DNA of 64,000 bases from Flavobacterium cheongpyeongense. Its GTDB lineage: Bacteria; Bacteroidota; Bacteroidia; Flavobacteriales; Flavobacteriaceae. Below the pieces are notes generated by a model. That model was not told the origin of the DNA. It saw only the letters and a program-made list of their open reading frames with translations, and ran no database searches. Shown piece after piece: positions 8,721-16,949 of this stretch. The position numbers and the translations under genes are program-made. Location of the stretch: contig NZ_QJHK01000006.1 of NCBI RefSeq assembly GCF_003202435.1, forward strand, positions 62,001-126,000. Direction: 5' to 3'. Positions within the stretch are counted from its first letter, which is position 1. Each line of letters opens with the position of its first letter.

Positions 8721-9432
8721 TACATTATACATCATTATACTTTTTATTGTTCAGATTTCTTTTGGGCAAACTTCTGGCAATAAAGAAATCCAGGGGCAAA
8801 TTTTTGAACAGTCTACTGTTGTCGATGGTGTAAATATTATTAACAACAACACTCAGGTGACGGCCGTTTCAGACACAAACGGTATGTTTTCTATTGTGGT
8901 AAAAGAAGGAGATGTTTTGGTTTTTTCGTCAGTAAATTTAGAGCCTTTAAAACGTAGGATTAGTGCTGAAGATCTGGCTTCAAATTCAATTACGATAAAA
9001 ATGTCAGCGAAAGAAATTGAGCTGAAAGAAGTTGTCGTAAATGAGAATGCCAATATTACAGCAGAAAATCTCGGAATTATTCCGAAAGGACAAAAAAAAT
9101 ACACACCGGCTGAAAGAAAGGTTTATACAGCGACATCAACTTCTGTAGATAAGTTACTAAATGCAATCTCTGGAAGGACTACAATGCTGAAAAAGGAGGT
9201 GAAAGTAGAGAAAAAAGAAGCCCTCTTCAGAAAGATGGAATATCTTTTTGAAGAAGCATATTATACAGATCGCCTTAAAATTCCGTTAGAATATATAAAA
9301 GGATTTCAGCTTTATTGCGTGGATAGTCCTGAATTTGCTGTATCTTTGAATACTAAGAACAAAACCATGAGTATGTTTTTAATAACCGGTTTGGCACAGG
9401 AATATCTAACAATTATAGAGCATGAAAAATAA
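8707..9432 (+). CDS. CarboxypepD_reg-like exported protein, paralogue 2
   Basis: A 241-residue exported protein. I prefer the GTG at 8707 (VKLNNTLYIIILFIVQISFG, a clean signal peptide) over a TTG at 8701; either overlaps the previous gene by 14-20 bases. It is clearly paralogous to its neighbour: the domain ends GMFSIVVKEGDVLVFSSVNL, followed by GIIPKGQKKYTPAERK, SGRTTMLKKEVKVEKKE and RLKIPLEYIKGFQ, all with counterparts in paralogue 1. It lacks the 16-residue Ala/Gly/Ser-rich insert of paralogue 1. Function unknown. Confidence 0.75.
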   Translation: MKLNNTLYIIILFIVQISFGQTSGNKEIQGQIFEQSTVVDGVNIINNNTQVTAVSDTNGMFSIVVKEGDVLVFSSVNLEPLKRRISAEDLASNSITIKMSAKEIELKEVVVNENANITAENLGIIPKGQKKYTPAERKVYTATSTSVDKLLNAISGRTTMLKKEVKVEKKEALFRKMEYLFEEAYYTDRLKIPLEYIKGFQLYCVDSPEFAVSLNTKNKTMSMFLITGLAQEYLTIIEHEK

Positions 9433-10177
9433 ATTAGGAATATTTGCAGTCTGTTTGTTTTGTCAATTCATAATGGGGCAGACTTATTCGAGAAAACCTT
9501 TGCATGGGCAGGTAGTTAATAGTTCGCTTCCTATTGAAACAGGGAATGTGATGAATATAAATTCTAATACTAGAACCTTTATAGGAGCAAATGGATTATT
9601 TGATATTCTGGCAAGACCTAAAGATACTTTGGTGTTTACCGGCATGGCATTTCAGTCCAAAAAAATTGTATTGACCGAAAAAGACTGTACAGAAGGACTT
9701 TTTTCAGTGCGTTTGGATTTAGTGAATGTTGAATTGAAAGAGGTTTTGGTGCATAAAGAGTTAAAAGTAAAATCACTACAAGGGGGCTCTCAGGAAGTTG
9801 TGGATATGCAATTCGAAGATGACCGGCAGTCTACACCTAAGAATACGGTCATGTATTCTGATCAGACAATTAAGTACGGAATCGATTTTGTCCGAATTTT
9901 CAAAGACGTTAAAAAATTGCTTCTCAAAGATAAAGAAGTAGAAGAGGAAGTTATAAGTGATATTGCTTTTGTTGCTTATGCTAAGGATAATTTTACAAAG
10001 GACTTTTATACCAAAACATTAGGACTGAAAGAAGATGAAATCGATTTGTTTTTAATGTACTGCTCTAACGATTCTGAATCTAAAAGGCATTTAAAAACCG
10101 ATCAGAAATTTGAATTGATCGATTTTATGATCAATAAAAATAAAGATTTTAAAAATGCTGAGGTAAAACAAAAATGA
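9422..10177 (+). CDS. CarboxypepD_reg-like exported protein, paralogue 3 (divergent)
   Basis: A 251-residue exported protein starting at an ATG that overlaps the end of paralogue 2 by 11 bases. It has a signal peptide (about 1-20, ending IMGQT) and the same N-terminal domain (GLFDILARPKDTLVFTGMAF). The C-terminal half differs: the GIIPxGQKxYTxAERK block is missing and is replaced by an acidic, lysine-rich helical region. Same operon as paralogues 1 and 2, presumably a diverged duplicate. Confidence 0.75.
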   Translation: MKNKLGIFAVCLFCQFIMGQTYSRKPLHGQVVNSSLPIETGNVMNINSNTRTFIGANGLFDILARPKDTLVFTGMAFQSKKIVLTEKDCTEGLFSVRLDLVNVELKEVLVHKELKVKSLQGGSQEVVDMQFEDDRQSTPKNTVMYSDQTIKYGIDFVRIFKDVKKLLLKDKEVEEEVISDIAFVAYAKDNFTKDFYTKTLGLKEDEIDLFLMYCSNDSESKRHLKTDQKFELIDFMINKNKDFKNAEVKQK

Positions 10178-10680
10178 AAAAGAATGTAATGTATTCCTTA
10201 ATCGGAATATTATTTTTAGCACTATCTTCTTTTGTATTCCATAAATTTTACATGGGGATTTTTCAGGTGAATTATGCAGCCGAAAAAAAAATGATTCAGA
10301 TTACCTCCAGAATATTTGTGGATGATCTCAATAAAGGAATTGAAAAAAAATACAATAAAAAGACATTTTTAGGAACCGATAAGGAAACTCAGGCAGATAT
10401 TGATTTATTGAAAAAATACCTTTCTGAAAATTTCAGCATAAAAATCAATGGTCAGCTAAAATCAATTATTTTTCTATCCAAAGAAATTGAGGCTGATGAT
10501 ATTTTGATTTGTTATTCCAGAATTCCAGCAGTTGAAAAATTTAAAACATTAGAAATCTCAAATACTATTTTGACTGATTGGAATGCAGAACAACAAAATG
10601 TTACACATATTTCAGCATTTGGCACTAAAAGAAGTATTCTTTTTACAGAATCTTCAAGGAAAGAAGTGTTAAAGTATTAA
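10174..10680 (+). CDS. DUF6702 family protein
   Basis: A 168-residue protein with one N-terminal hydrophobic segment (about 6-22), likely a signal peptide. The remainder matches what I know of DUF6702: FHKFYMGIFQVNY, IQITSRIFVDDLNKGIEKKY, a FLGTDKET segment and LEISNTILTDWNAEQQN. Its ATG overlaps the previous stop (ATGA). In flavobacteria this family commonly sits right before an M1 metallopeptidase gene, as here, which suggests a shared exported function that has not been defined. Confidence 0.75.
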   Translation: MKKNVMYSLIGILFLALSSFVFHKFYMGIFQVNYAAEKKMIQITSRIFVDDLNKGIEKKYNKKTFLGTDKETQADIDLLKKYLSENFSIKINGQLKSIIFLSKEIEADDILICYSRIPAVEKFKTLEISNTILTDWNAEQQNVTHISAFGTKRSILFTESSRKEVLKY

Positions 10681-10745
10681 TGAACAAACAAGTTTGTTAT
10701 TTTAATTGCTATTTTCACAGCATCAAAAAAATCCAATAAATATTT

Positions 10746-12989
10746 ATGAGAAGACTTTCATTACTATTGCTTTTTCCTGCGGTGTTATTTGCCCAGGAAA
10801 AAAATACAACTGTTACACCAAAACAACAGGGAAAGTATGATACGAACAAGTTTAGTCAAATGTATGATTTGATGGCTACTCCAAATATGTTTCGTACAGC
10901 ATCAGGAGCTCCCGGTCCTGCCTATTATCAACAGCAGGCAGATTATAAGATTGATATTGAACTTGATGATAAAAACTCAAAATTAAGTGGATCTGAAACC
11001 ATTACCTATTCAAATAATTCACCGGACAGTTTAGAGTATTTATGGATACAGCTAGATCAAAATCAGGCCAAAGCCAACACGCAGTCTACTTTAGCAGAAG
11101 GAGAAAAAATTAATCAGGTATTGCCTCTGGAAGGATTTTCAAGTAAATATTTAAAGAAGGATTTAGAACGTGGTTTTAATATTGAACATGTAAAAGATCC
11201 TAAAGGAAATCCCATGTCTTATACCATCAACGAAACGATGATGCGTATTAATTTGGATAAACCATTAAAGCCTGGAGAAAAGATTTCATTTTCTGTAAAA
11301 TGGTGGTATAATATCAATAATTACAGGAAAGAAGGAGGGCGTTCCGGATATGAACTGTTCGAAAAAGATGGAAATAAATTATACGTAATTGCTCAGTTTT
11401 ATCCTAGAATGGCAGTTTATAACGATGTGGAAGGCTGGCAGAATATGCAGTTCTGGGGAAGTGGGGAATTTGCCTTGCCTTTCGGGAATTTTGATGTAAA
11501 CATTACGGTTCCTGCCGATCACGTTATTGATGCAACGGGAGAATTAATAAACAGAAGTGAAGTTTTTACTGCAGAACAGGTAAAACGTTATGAACAGGCT
11601 CAAAAGTCATTTGATAAACCAGTCGTAATTGTAACGCAAGCTGAAGCTGAAGTTGCTGAAAAAGGATTTTCTGAAAAGAAAAAAACATGGAAATTCAGTG
11701 CGAAAAATGTACGTGATTTTGGAATTGCTTCGTCAAGAAAATTTATTTACGATGCAATGGCTGTGAAATTAGGTGGAAAAATCGTAATGGCAGAATCCGT
11801 TTACCCAAAAGAAGCAAATCCGCTTTGGGGAGAAACTTCAACCATGACTGTAGCACATACTCTAAAAAGCTATTCTTCGCACACATTTGATTATCCGTAT
11901 CCAAAGGCGGTATCCGTTTCAGCAGAAGATCAGGGCATGGAATATCCGATGATTTGCTGGAATTTTGGTCGTCCTGATGAAAATGGAGTCACAAGCAAAG
12001 AAGTTAAAAACGGAATGATTGGTGTCGTAATTCATGAAGTTGGTCATACTTTCTTTCCAATGATTGTAAATTCGGATGAGCGCCAATGGACCTGGATGGA
12101 CGAAGGGTTAAATTCGTTTTTGGAGTATTTGGCTGAACAGGAATTAGATCCGAAATTCCCTTCAAGACGTGGCCCTGCAAAAAACATCGTTCCTTATATG
12201 AGCGGAGACCAGAAGTTTTTGGAGCCTATTATGTCAAATTCTGAAACGATTCATCAATTTGGAAATAACGCTTACGGAAAACCGGCTACAGGACTTAATA
12301 TTCTGAGAGAAGTAGTGATGGGAAGAGAATTGTTTGATTATGCTTTTAAAACATACGCAAACAGATGGAAGTTCAAACATCCAACCCCGGAAGATTTTTT
12401 CAGAACGATGGAAGACGCATCTGCTGTAGATCTGGACTGGTTCTGGAGAGGATGGTTTTACTCAACTGATTTTGTAGACATCGGAATTAAAGAGGTAAAA
12501 CAATATTATGTTTCTGAAACCGCCACTACTGATATCAAAGATGTTAAAGTTAGAAAAGGACGCTTCGGTTATGAAAAAGGGCCTTTTGTCTATTTGGTTG
12601 CAGGTGATAATACAGAAGTAAATGACTCGAATAAAAAACCTTTAAAAGTTGAAGATTTCAAAGCACTCTCGGATTATATAAACCAAACTTTTACTGCAGA
12701 AGAAAAAGCAAGTTTAAGATCGCCTAAATATTTTTATGAAGTCGAATTTAATAAGCCGGGCGGAATGATTATGCCAATTCTTGTTGAAATCACTTATGAA
12801 GATGGTACAAAAGACAACTATCAGTATCCTGCACAAATCTGGAGAAAAAACAATGATACAGCCAAAAAGGTTTATGCAACAGAAAAAGCAATCAAAAGCA
12901 TTCAGATAGATCCAAAATTAATGACTGCCGATATTGATACAGGAAATAATTCCTGGCCAAAAACAGAACAAAAGTCAAAATTTGATTAA
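10746..12989 (+). CDS. Exported M1 family zinc metallopeptidase
   Basis: A 747-residue exported aminopeptidase-like protein with a signal peptide (MRRLSLLLLFPAVLFAQ). The catalytic zinc site is complete: HEVGH at 430-434 and the third ligand Glu453 in WMDEGLN, which is the HExxH-X18-E spacing of M1. The substrate-anchoring GAMEN-like motif appears as GMEYP. An N-terminal beta domain covers about 65-270 and a C-terminal beta-rich domain about 570-740. No T9SS sorting tail is obvious. It lies 65 bases after the DUF6702 gene and ends at a strong terminator, so it may belong to the same transcript. Confidence 0.92.
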   Translation: MRRLSLLLLFPAVLFAQEKNTTVTPKQQGKYDTNKFSQMYDLMATPNMFRTASGAPGPAYYQQQADYKIDIELDDKNSKLSGSETITYSNNSPDSLEYLWIQLDQNQAKANTQSTLAEGEKINQVLPLEGFSSKYLKKDLERGFNIEHVKDPKGNPMSYTINETMMRINLDKPLKPGEKISFSVKWWYNINNYRKEGGRSGYELFEKDGNKLYVIAQFYPRMAVYNDVEGWQNMQFWGSGEFALPFGNFDVNITVPADHVIDATGELINRSEVFTAEQVKRYEQAQKSFDKPVVIVTQAEAEVAEKGFSEKKKTWKFSAKNVRDFGIASSRKFIYDAMAVKLGGKIVMAESVYPKEANPLWGETSTMTVAHTLKSYSSHTFDYPYPKAVSVSAEDQGMEYPMICWNFGRPDENGVTSKEVKNGMIGVVIHEVGHTFFPMIVNSDERQWTWMDEGLNSFLEYLAEQELDPKFPSRRGPAKNIVPYMSGDQKFLEPIMSNSETIHQFGNNAYGKPATGLNILREVVMGRELFDYAFKTYANRWKFKHPTPEDFFRTMEDASAVDLDWFWRGWFYSTDFVDIGIKEVKQYYVSETATTDIKDVKVRKGRFGYEKGPFVYLVAGDNTEVNDSNKKPLKVEDFKALSDYINQTFTAEEKASLRSPKYFYEVEFNKPGGMIMPILVEITYEDGTKDNYQYPAQIWRKNNDTAKKVYATEKAIKSIQIDPKLMTADIDTGNNSWPKTEQKSKFD

Positions 12990-13000
12990 AGATGATACAG

Positions 13001-13030
13001 GAAAGACTCAGAAAAGAGTCTTTCTTTTTT
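13001..13030 (+). terminator. Terminator after M1 peptidase gene
   Basis: A 9-bp stem (GAAAGACTC with GAGTCTTTC), 6-base loop, then a T-run. Confidence 0.8.
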
Positions 13031-13066
13031 TAAGTTAATTTTAAAACGCACAGTTGCAAAATTTAA

Positions 13067-13074
13067 TATCTTTG
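13067..13074 (+). promoter_or_regulatory. -7 box TATCTTTG of tatA
   Basis: TATCTTTG 19 bases before the tatA ATG and after a terminator, so tatA-PAP2 forms its own transcript. Confidence 0.55.
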
Positions 13075-13093
13075 TGACACAAAAATAAAAGAT

Positions 13094-13441
13094 ATGTTTG
13101 GTATAGGAGGAGGAGAATTAGTTTTCATACTATTTATAGTGCTAATGCTTTTTGGTTCAGATAAAGTGCCTGAAATTGCCCGAACAATGGGTAAAGCTAT
13201 GGCGCAGCTAAAGAATGCAACGAACGATATTAAAAGTGAAATCCAAAAAGGAGCCGAGGCAAATGGTCTTGACTCCAAATCGTTTACAGATATAACAGGG
13301 AACATCAATGCTCAAATAAATGATGCCAAGTCAGGTTTATTAGGAGAAACTACTAATTTACTGGGGGATACTGCCTCAGAAATTGAAAAAGTAAAAGAAG
13401 ATATTGATTCCATTTCAGGACCTGTAAAACGCCAAATATAA
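13094..13441 (+). CDS. tatA: Twin-arginine translocase subunit TatA/TatE
   Basis: A 115-residue Tat translocation protein. It has the short N-terminal membrane helix (GGELVFILFIVLMLFGSDKV) with the conserved FG-x-DK-x-PE hinge, an amphipathic helix ending near MAQLKNATNDIKSEI and a charged, probably disordered tail. It forms the pore-lining component for folded proteins with twin-arginine signals. tatC is not in the window. It is followed after one base by the PAP2 phosphatase gene, so the two are cotranscribed. Confidence 0.9.
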   Translation: MFGIGGGELVFILFIVLMLFGSDKVPEIARTMGKAMAQLKNATNDIKSEIQKGAEANGLDSKSFTDITGNINAQINDAKSGLLGETTNLLGDTASEIEKVKEDIDSISGPVKRQI

Positions 13442-13442
13442 T

Positions 13443-14006
13443 ATGCTTGAAAAAATACAAGAATTAGACTCCAATTTGCTGGTTTACCTGAATAGTTTAG
13501 GTTCTGAAACATTCGACCCGCTTTGGCTCATTATTACAAAACAAGTTTACTGGACACCTCTTTTTTTATTAATGTTTTATCTTATATATAAAAAAATAGG
13601 AGGAAAACAAACCTTGTATTTATTGCTTTTTATAGCTGTTTTACTTGCTTTTACGGATCAGGCAACTAATTTTTTTAAAAATACTTTTCAGCGTTTACGT
13701 CCTTGTAACAATCCAGAAATCAATACGATTATAAGGGTAGTACAATCTCGAAAATCATACAGCTTTTTCTCAGGGCATGCGGCCAATACAATGGCTGTTG
13801 CCACCTTTTTATACCTCGTTTTAAAACGCCATTTCAAGTATTTAGGATTCTTGTTTTTATGGCCTTTAATCTTCGCCTATAGCCGTATCTATTTAGGTTT
13901 ACATTACCCGGGAGACATCTTCACAGGTTATTTCTTCGGTGTTATTTTCGGATTTTTGATGTTCAAAATCTATCAAAATTTAAAACCAAAATACTTTCCG
14001 GGATAA
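13443..14006 (+). CDS. PAP2 family membrane phosphatase
   Basis: A 187-residue integral membrane phosphatase with five to six hydrophobic segments. All three acid-phosphatase motifs are present: KNTFQRLRPC, FFSGHAAN with the catalytic His, and SRIYLGLHYPGD with the nucleophile His. Family members dephosphorylate undecaprenyl pyrophosphate or phosphatidic-acid-type lipids. Small size and lack of extra domains fit either a UppP/PgpB-like or lipid A role. Cotranscribed with tatA. Confidence 0.88.
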   Translation: MLEKIQELDSNLLVYLNSLGSETFDPLWLIITKQVYWTPLFLLMFYLIYKKIGGKQTLYLLLFIAVLLAFTDQATNFFKNTFQRLRPCNNPEINTIIRVVQSRKSYSFFSGHAANTMAVATFLYLVLKRHFKYLGFLFLWPLIFAYSRIYLGLHYPGDIFTGYFFGVIFGFLMFKIYQNLKPKYFPG

Positions 14007-14013
14007 TACTTTT

Positions 14014-14120
14014 GTCATCCTGAGCGTAGTCGAAGGAAGGAGCTGTTTCCGGCTGTCCGCTATATCTTTTTATTTTTAAAGGAAAAATAAAAAGGATGCC
14101 GCTTCCATCCGGGCTAGGGC
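14014..14120 (+). repeat. Intergenic repeat element, copy A, with 12-bp central hairpin
   Basis: The 5' part carries GTCATCCTGAGCGTAGTCGA, a word I associate with Bacteroidota intergenic repeats. The core runs through CCGCTATATC, a perfect 12-bp stem (14066-14077 with 14083-14094), then GGATGCCGCT and CCGGGCTAGGGC. A second copy of the core is at 46752-46826 with a different stem sequence but the same flanking words. It lies between the convergent 3' ends of PAP2 and PhyH genes. Confidence 0.75.
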
Positions 14121-14141
14121 AAGTGTTTTCAAAAGAAAATA

Positions 14142-14864
14142 TTAGTTCAAAAGAATCGTTTTCTCACTCCATTCCAATCCATCTGGTAGTTCCTGTCTGC
14201 TAAATTCAATATGAATGACCCTTCGCCTTTCATTATTTGTAGTTTTATTGGAAGCATGAAATAATAAAGGTTTCATAATCATAATACCGCCTTTTTCAAC
14301 TTCACAAATCGTTTCTTTTTCGTTTTCAAAATCCAGGTTTTCAATTCTTAGAATTCCTTTTGAATGCGAATTATTAATCACCTTCAAGGCGCCATTATCT
14401 TTTGTAGTTTTGTCAATATGAATTCTGATAGTGAAATTATCTTCAAGAATTGCTGCAGGAGGCTGAACCGCAAACTGATTTTGTTTTACTGTCCAGTTTT
14501 CAAAATTGTCAATCTCGATTCTCTTATCGACAGAAATAGTCAGATCCTGATGATAAGCCACAAACCAATTTGATTTCTCGGGCTTGTCAAAATAGATGGA
14601 TTTGGTTATAAAATATCCTTTTCCAAAAGTGTTTTCAATAATACCTTTTAAACTTTGGTTAAAAATAAAATCCAAAGTTTCCGGAACCTCTTTGTGAAAT
14701 TGTCTGATGGCAAACAAATCCTGGGATTTTCTAAAAGTTGCATTTTCAGGATTATTTTTGGTTCTGTTTTCAATCAGAGAAATTAAGTTATCAATTTCGC
14801 TTTCGTTGTAAACCTGATTTATGATTGTATAACCTTTAGAATTTATTTGGCGCTCGTAACTCAT
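14142..14864 (-). CDS. Phytanoyl-CoA dioxygenase (PhyH) family protein
   Basis: A 240-residue Fe(II)/2-oxoglutarate oxygenase-like protein. The iron ligands are visible as HQD in VAYHQDLTI (HxD) and the distal His in MIMKPLLFHASNKTT, followed by NNERRRVIHIEFS with the arginine that binds 2-oxoglutarate. The substrate is unknown; the family hydroxylates many small molecules. It is single, with no promoter box clearly seen, and followed by the repeat element. Confidence 0.85.
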   Translation of the reverse strand: MSYERQINSKGYTIINQVYNESEIDNLISLIENRTKNNPENATFRKSQDLFAIRQFHKEVPETLDFIFNQSLKGIIENTFGKGYFITKSIYFDKPEKSNWFVAYHQDLTISVDKRIEIDNFENWTVKQNQFAVQPPAAILEDNFTIRIHIDKTTKDNGALKVINNSHSKGILRIENLDFENEKETICEVEKGGIMIMKPLLFHASNKTTNNERRRVIHIEFSRQELPDGLEWSEKTILLN

Positions 14865-14920
14865 TATTGGTATTTTTAAATAGCGTTCTGCTTTTGCTGC
14901 AGGTAAATTGATAATAAAGT

Positions 14921-14940
14921 AAAAATGGCTTTAGCCAAAA
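14921..14940 (-). terminator. Hairpin after O-methyltransferase gene
   Basis: On the minus strand TGGC-TAAA-GCCA followed by TTTTT, just downstream of the methyltransferase stop. The stem is short (4 bp), so moderate confidence. Confidence 0.5.
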
Positions 14941-14949
14941 AAAACGATA

Positions 14950-15591
14950 TTATAAAATCCTGCTCACCGTCAACCCATCACGAATAGGCAGCAAAACCGT
15001 TTCTACTCTAGGATCATTTTTTAAAAGTAAATTGTATTCTAAAAGCACTTTGGTACTAACATCGTTCGGATGAACCGGTTCCAGGATTTTTCCGCTCCAC
15101 AACACATTATCAGACAAAATGACTCCGCCCTTATTCATTTTAGGAACAATCATTTCCCAGTAATTGATATAGTTTTCTTTATCGGCATCAATAAAAACCA
15201 AATCAAATTTTACGTCCAGAGTCGGAATAATATCGATTGCTTCACCTAAATGCTGAAAAATCTGTGGTCCCCATAGAGAAGCATCAAAATACTTACGTTG
15301 GAAATCAACTAATTCCTCTTTAATATCAATAGTATGCAATTGCCCGCTTTCCTGCATTCCTTCGCATAAACACAAAGCAGCATAACCAGTATAAGTTCCA
15401 ATTTCCAAAATATTCACCGGTCGGATCAATTTAGACAACATGCTTAAAACACGACCCTGGAAATGTCCGCTCAGCATTCTGGGCAAAAGGATTTTCTGGT
15501 AGGTTTCTTTATTTAATTTAGCTAACAACTCCGGTTCTTTTTCAGAATGCTGTTCGATATAATCTTCTAATTCCTGTGATATAAAATGCAT
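14950..15591 (-). CDS. SAM-dependent O-methyltransferase (class I)
   Basis: A 213-residue O-methyltransferase of the Methyltransf_3 family (catechol/caffeoyl-CoA type). Motifs: ILEIGTYTGYAALCL (SAM-binding motif I), FDLVFIDADKENYINYW (metal-binding Asp) and GGVILSDNVLWSG. An upstream in-frame ATG at 15663 would add 24 residues, but a TATTTTTG box at 15617-15624 lies inside that extension, so I place the start at 15591 (MHFISQELEDYI). Substrate unknown. Confidence 0.88.
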   Translation of the reverse strand: MHFISQELEDYIEQHSEKEPELLAKLNKETYQKILLPRMLSGHFQGRVLSMLSKLIRPVNILEIGTYTGYAALCLCEGMQESGQLHTIDIKEELVDFQRKYFDASLWGPQIFQHLGEAIDIIPTLDVKFDLVFIDADKENYINYWEMIVPKMNKGGVILSDNVLWSGKILEPVHPNDVSTKVLLEYNLLLKNDPRVETVLLPIRDGLTVSRIL

Positions 15592-15616
15592 ATAATGGTT
15601 TTCTAAAATTGAAGTG

Positions 15617-15624
15617 CAAAAATA
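15617..15624 (-). promoter_or_regulatory. -7 box TATTTTTG of O-methyltransferase gene
   Basis: Minus-strand TATTTTTG 25 bases before the chosen start codon. It decides the start by excluding the longer reading frame. Confidence 0.5.
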
Positions 15625-15649
15625 CAAAAAATACCGGGTAACTTTTTTG

Positions 15650-15682
15650 CATAAAAAAACCATTCGTTCTCGCGAATGGTTT
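15650..15682 (-). terminator. Terminator after LEA-like lipoprotein gene
   Basis: A 10-bp stem (AAACCATTCG with CGAATGGTTT), 6-base loop, minus-strand T-run of seven, 20 bases after the lipoprotein stop. Confidence 0.85.
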
Positions 15683-15702
15683 GATTTTGAATTTTGGTGA
15701 AA

Positions 15703-16056
15703 TTATTTTTTCAATGCTTCATTTACTTCTTTAGCCGTTTTTACTGTTCCGTCTTTAGCAGCTTTAGCAGCAGCTTCTACTTTTTCAGCCCCTTTTTTAG
15801 TAGCATCTTTTACTTCCTCTACAGTCTGTTTTGTTTTTTCTTTTGCTTCTTCAGCAGCTTCTTTTGCTTTTTCAGCTGCATTTTGTGCTTTAACAACGGC
15901 AGTATCTTTTACTTCTTCAAGATCTGTTGTCAATGAATCTACTTTGTTTCCTAGTGTTAATTCGTCTTCAGGTTTAGTAGCCTTTTTGTCTTCACAAGAC
16001 TGAACACCGAATGCTAATAAAGCGATAACTGCCAAACTTAAAATTTGTTTTTTCAT
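15703..16056 (-). CDS. Ala/Lys/Glu-rich helical lipoprotein (LEA-like)
   Basis: A 117-residue predicted lipoprotein: signal peptide with lipobox AFGVQSC (Cys at about 21), a short linker, then about 80 residues made almost only of A, K, E, T and V. Segments such as AEKAKEAAEEAKEKTKQTVE follow one another with about 11-residue periodicity, as in LEA group-3 or apolipoprotein-like amphipathic helices. Function is not known; such proteins are often stress related. Monocistronic with its own terminator. Not a coiled-coil murein lipoprotein by composition, though an envelope spacer role is possible. Confidence 0.75.
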   Translation of the reverse strand: MKKQILSLAVIALLAFGVQSCEDKKATKPEDELTLGNKVDSLTTDLEEVKDTAVVKAQNAAEKAKEAAEEAKEKTKQTVEEVKDATKKGAEKVEAAAKAAKDGTVKTAKEVNEALKK

Positions 16057-16270
16057 GATGGATTAATTTTTTAAAATTGATTAAAATATAAAGGTTAAAA
16101 TGCTGAAAAAATAATAGTACAAATTTTAAAATTAAGCGCTCTTTGCAAGATTATTTTCTATTTGATAGCAAGACAATTCCCGTGCCAAAAAAAATATTTT
16201 TTAGCAGGATGCTGGAATTTTTAGCAAAAATATTTTGCCCATTGGTTTTGGTAAAAGAACTGAAAAGTAA

Positions 16271-16312
16271 AACGGAGTCGAAGTACTTTATAAAAAGGAC
16301 TCCAACTCCGTT
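16271..16312 (-). terminator. Hairpin downstream of YceI gene
   Basis: An 8-bp outer stem (AACGGAGT at 16271-16278 with ACTCCGTT at 16305-16312) enclosing a second GGAGT/ACTCC possibility, about 40 bases after the yceI-like stop. A weak T-run follows on the minus strand. The rest of 16057-16270 holds no gene I can support. Confidence 0.45.
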
Positions 16313-16352
16313 CATTTTTGAAAGTGTTAAATATGTTTTACTTCAATCAGGA

Positions 16353-16949
16353 TTATTTGATTACTAAAACATTTTCACTTTGAGTATAATCATTTAAAGT
16401 AATATTAAAAAGGATAGTCAGATCTTTTCCGGTTCTTACTACTCCAAGTGCTGCTGTTGGGGGAGAAATTCCAAAATCATTAAAAGTGATTTGGTTAGAG
16501 CCTCTTAAAACAAAATTTCCGTTAACAGCCGTCACACTAATTTGTGTTCTGTATTCTTTGCTCACACCAGAAATAGTATATATTCCGGTTAAGTTCCAGG
16601 TTGTTTCGTTTATTTTATCAGCAGATTTTAAAACATATTTAATGTTTTTGTATGTTTTTGTGTCCAGAGCTTCGTAAGCTACATCGTCCATACTTTCTTT
16701 GCCGCTTTTTAAGCTCTCTGCAGGTAATATAACTGTTAAGCTATTTATGTCAGTTAGTTTTGAGTCCTTAACCGTTAAGTTGGCTGTGCCGCTTCCGTCT
16801 GTAGATTTCATTACCCAATCGTGTACTGTAGAAGTTCCTGCAACTTCAAATTTAGATTTTGTATTAACTGTATAATTTTTTTGACCATTGGTGTAAAGTG
16901 TAATTCCTAAACAGATAACTGTTAAAAAAAAAGATTTGAGAGTTTTCAT
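16353..16949 (-). CDS. YceI family protein
   Basis: A 198-residue secreted protein with a signal peptide (about 1-22, ending NGQ). The YceI beta-barrel lipocalin-like fold is indicated by YTVNTKSKFEVAGTSTVHDW, a central LKSGKESMDDVAYEAL segment, TWNLTGIYTISGVSKE and the C-terminal DFGISPPTAALGVVRTGKDL. Family members bind polyisoprenoid-like lipids in the periplasm. A polyprenyl synthase gene lies 1.5 kb away on the other strand, but no link is shown. Confidence 0.88.
   Translation of the reverse strand: MKTLKSFFLTVICLGITLYTNGQKNYTVNTKSKFEVAGTSTVHDWVMKSTDGSGTANLTVKDSKLTDINSLTVILPAESLKSGKESMDDVAYEALDTKTYKNIKYVLKSADKINETTWNLTGIYTISGVSKEYRTQISVTAVNGNFVLRGSNQITFNDFGISPPTAALGVVRTGKDLTILFNITLNDYTQSENVLVIK

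Noticed and set aside
15694..15936. A plus-strand frame of 80 codons rich in Phe and Ser
   Set aside because: It is the reverse complement of the Ala/Lys/Glu-rich lipoprotein gene and has no independent support.
16143..16367. A plus-strand frame of 74 codons upstream of the YceI gene end
   Set aside because: TTG start, runs through a hairpin into the 3' end of the convergent gene, composition not protein-like.
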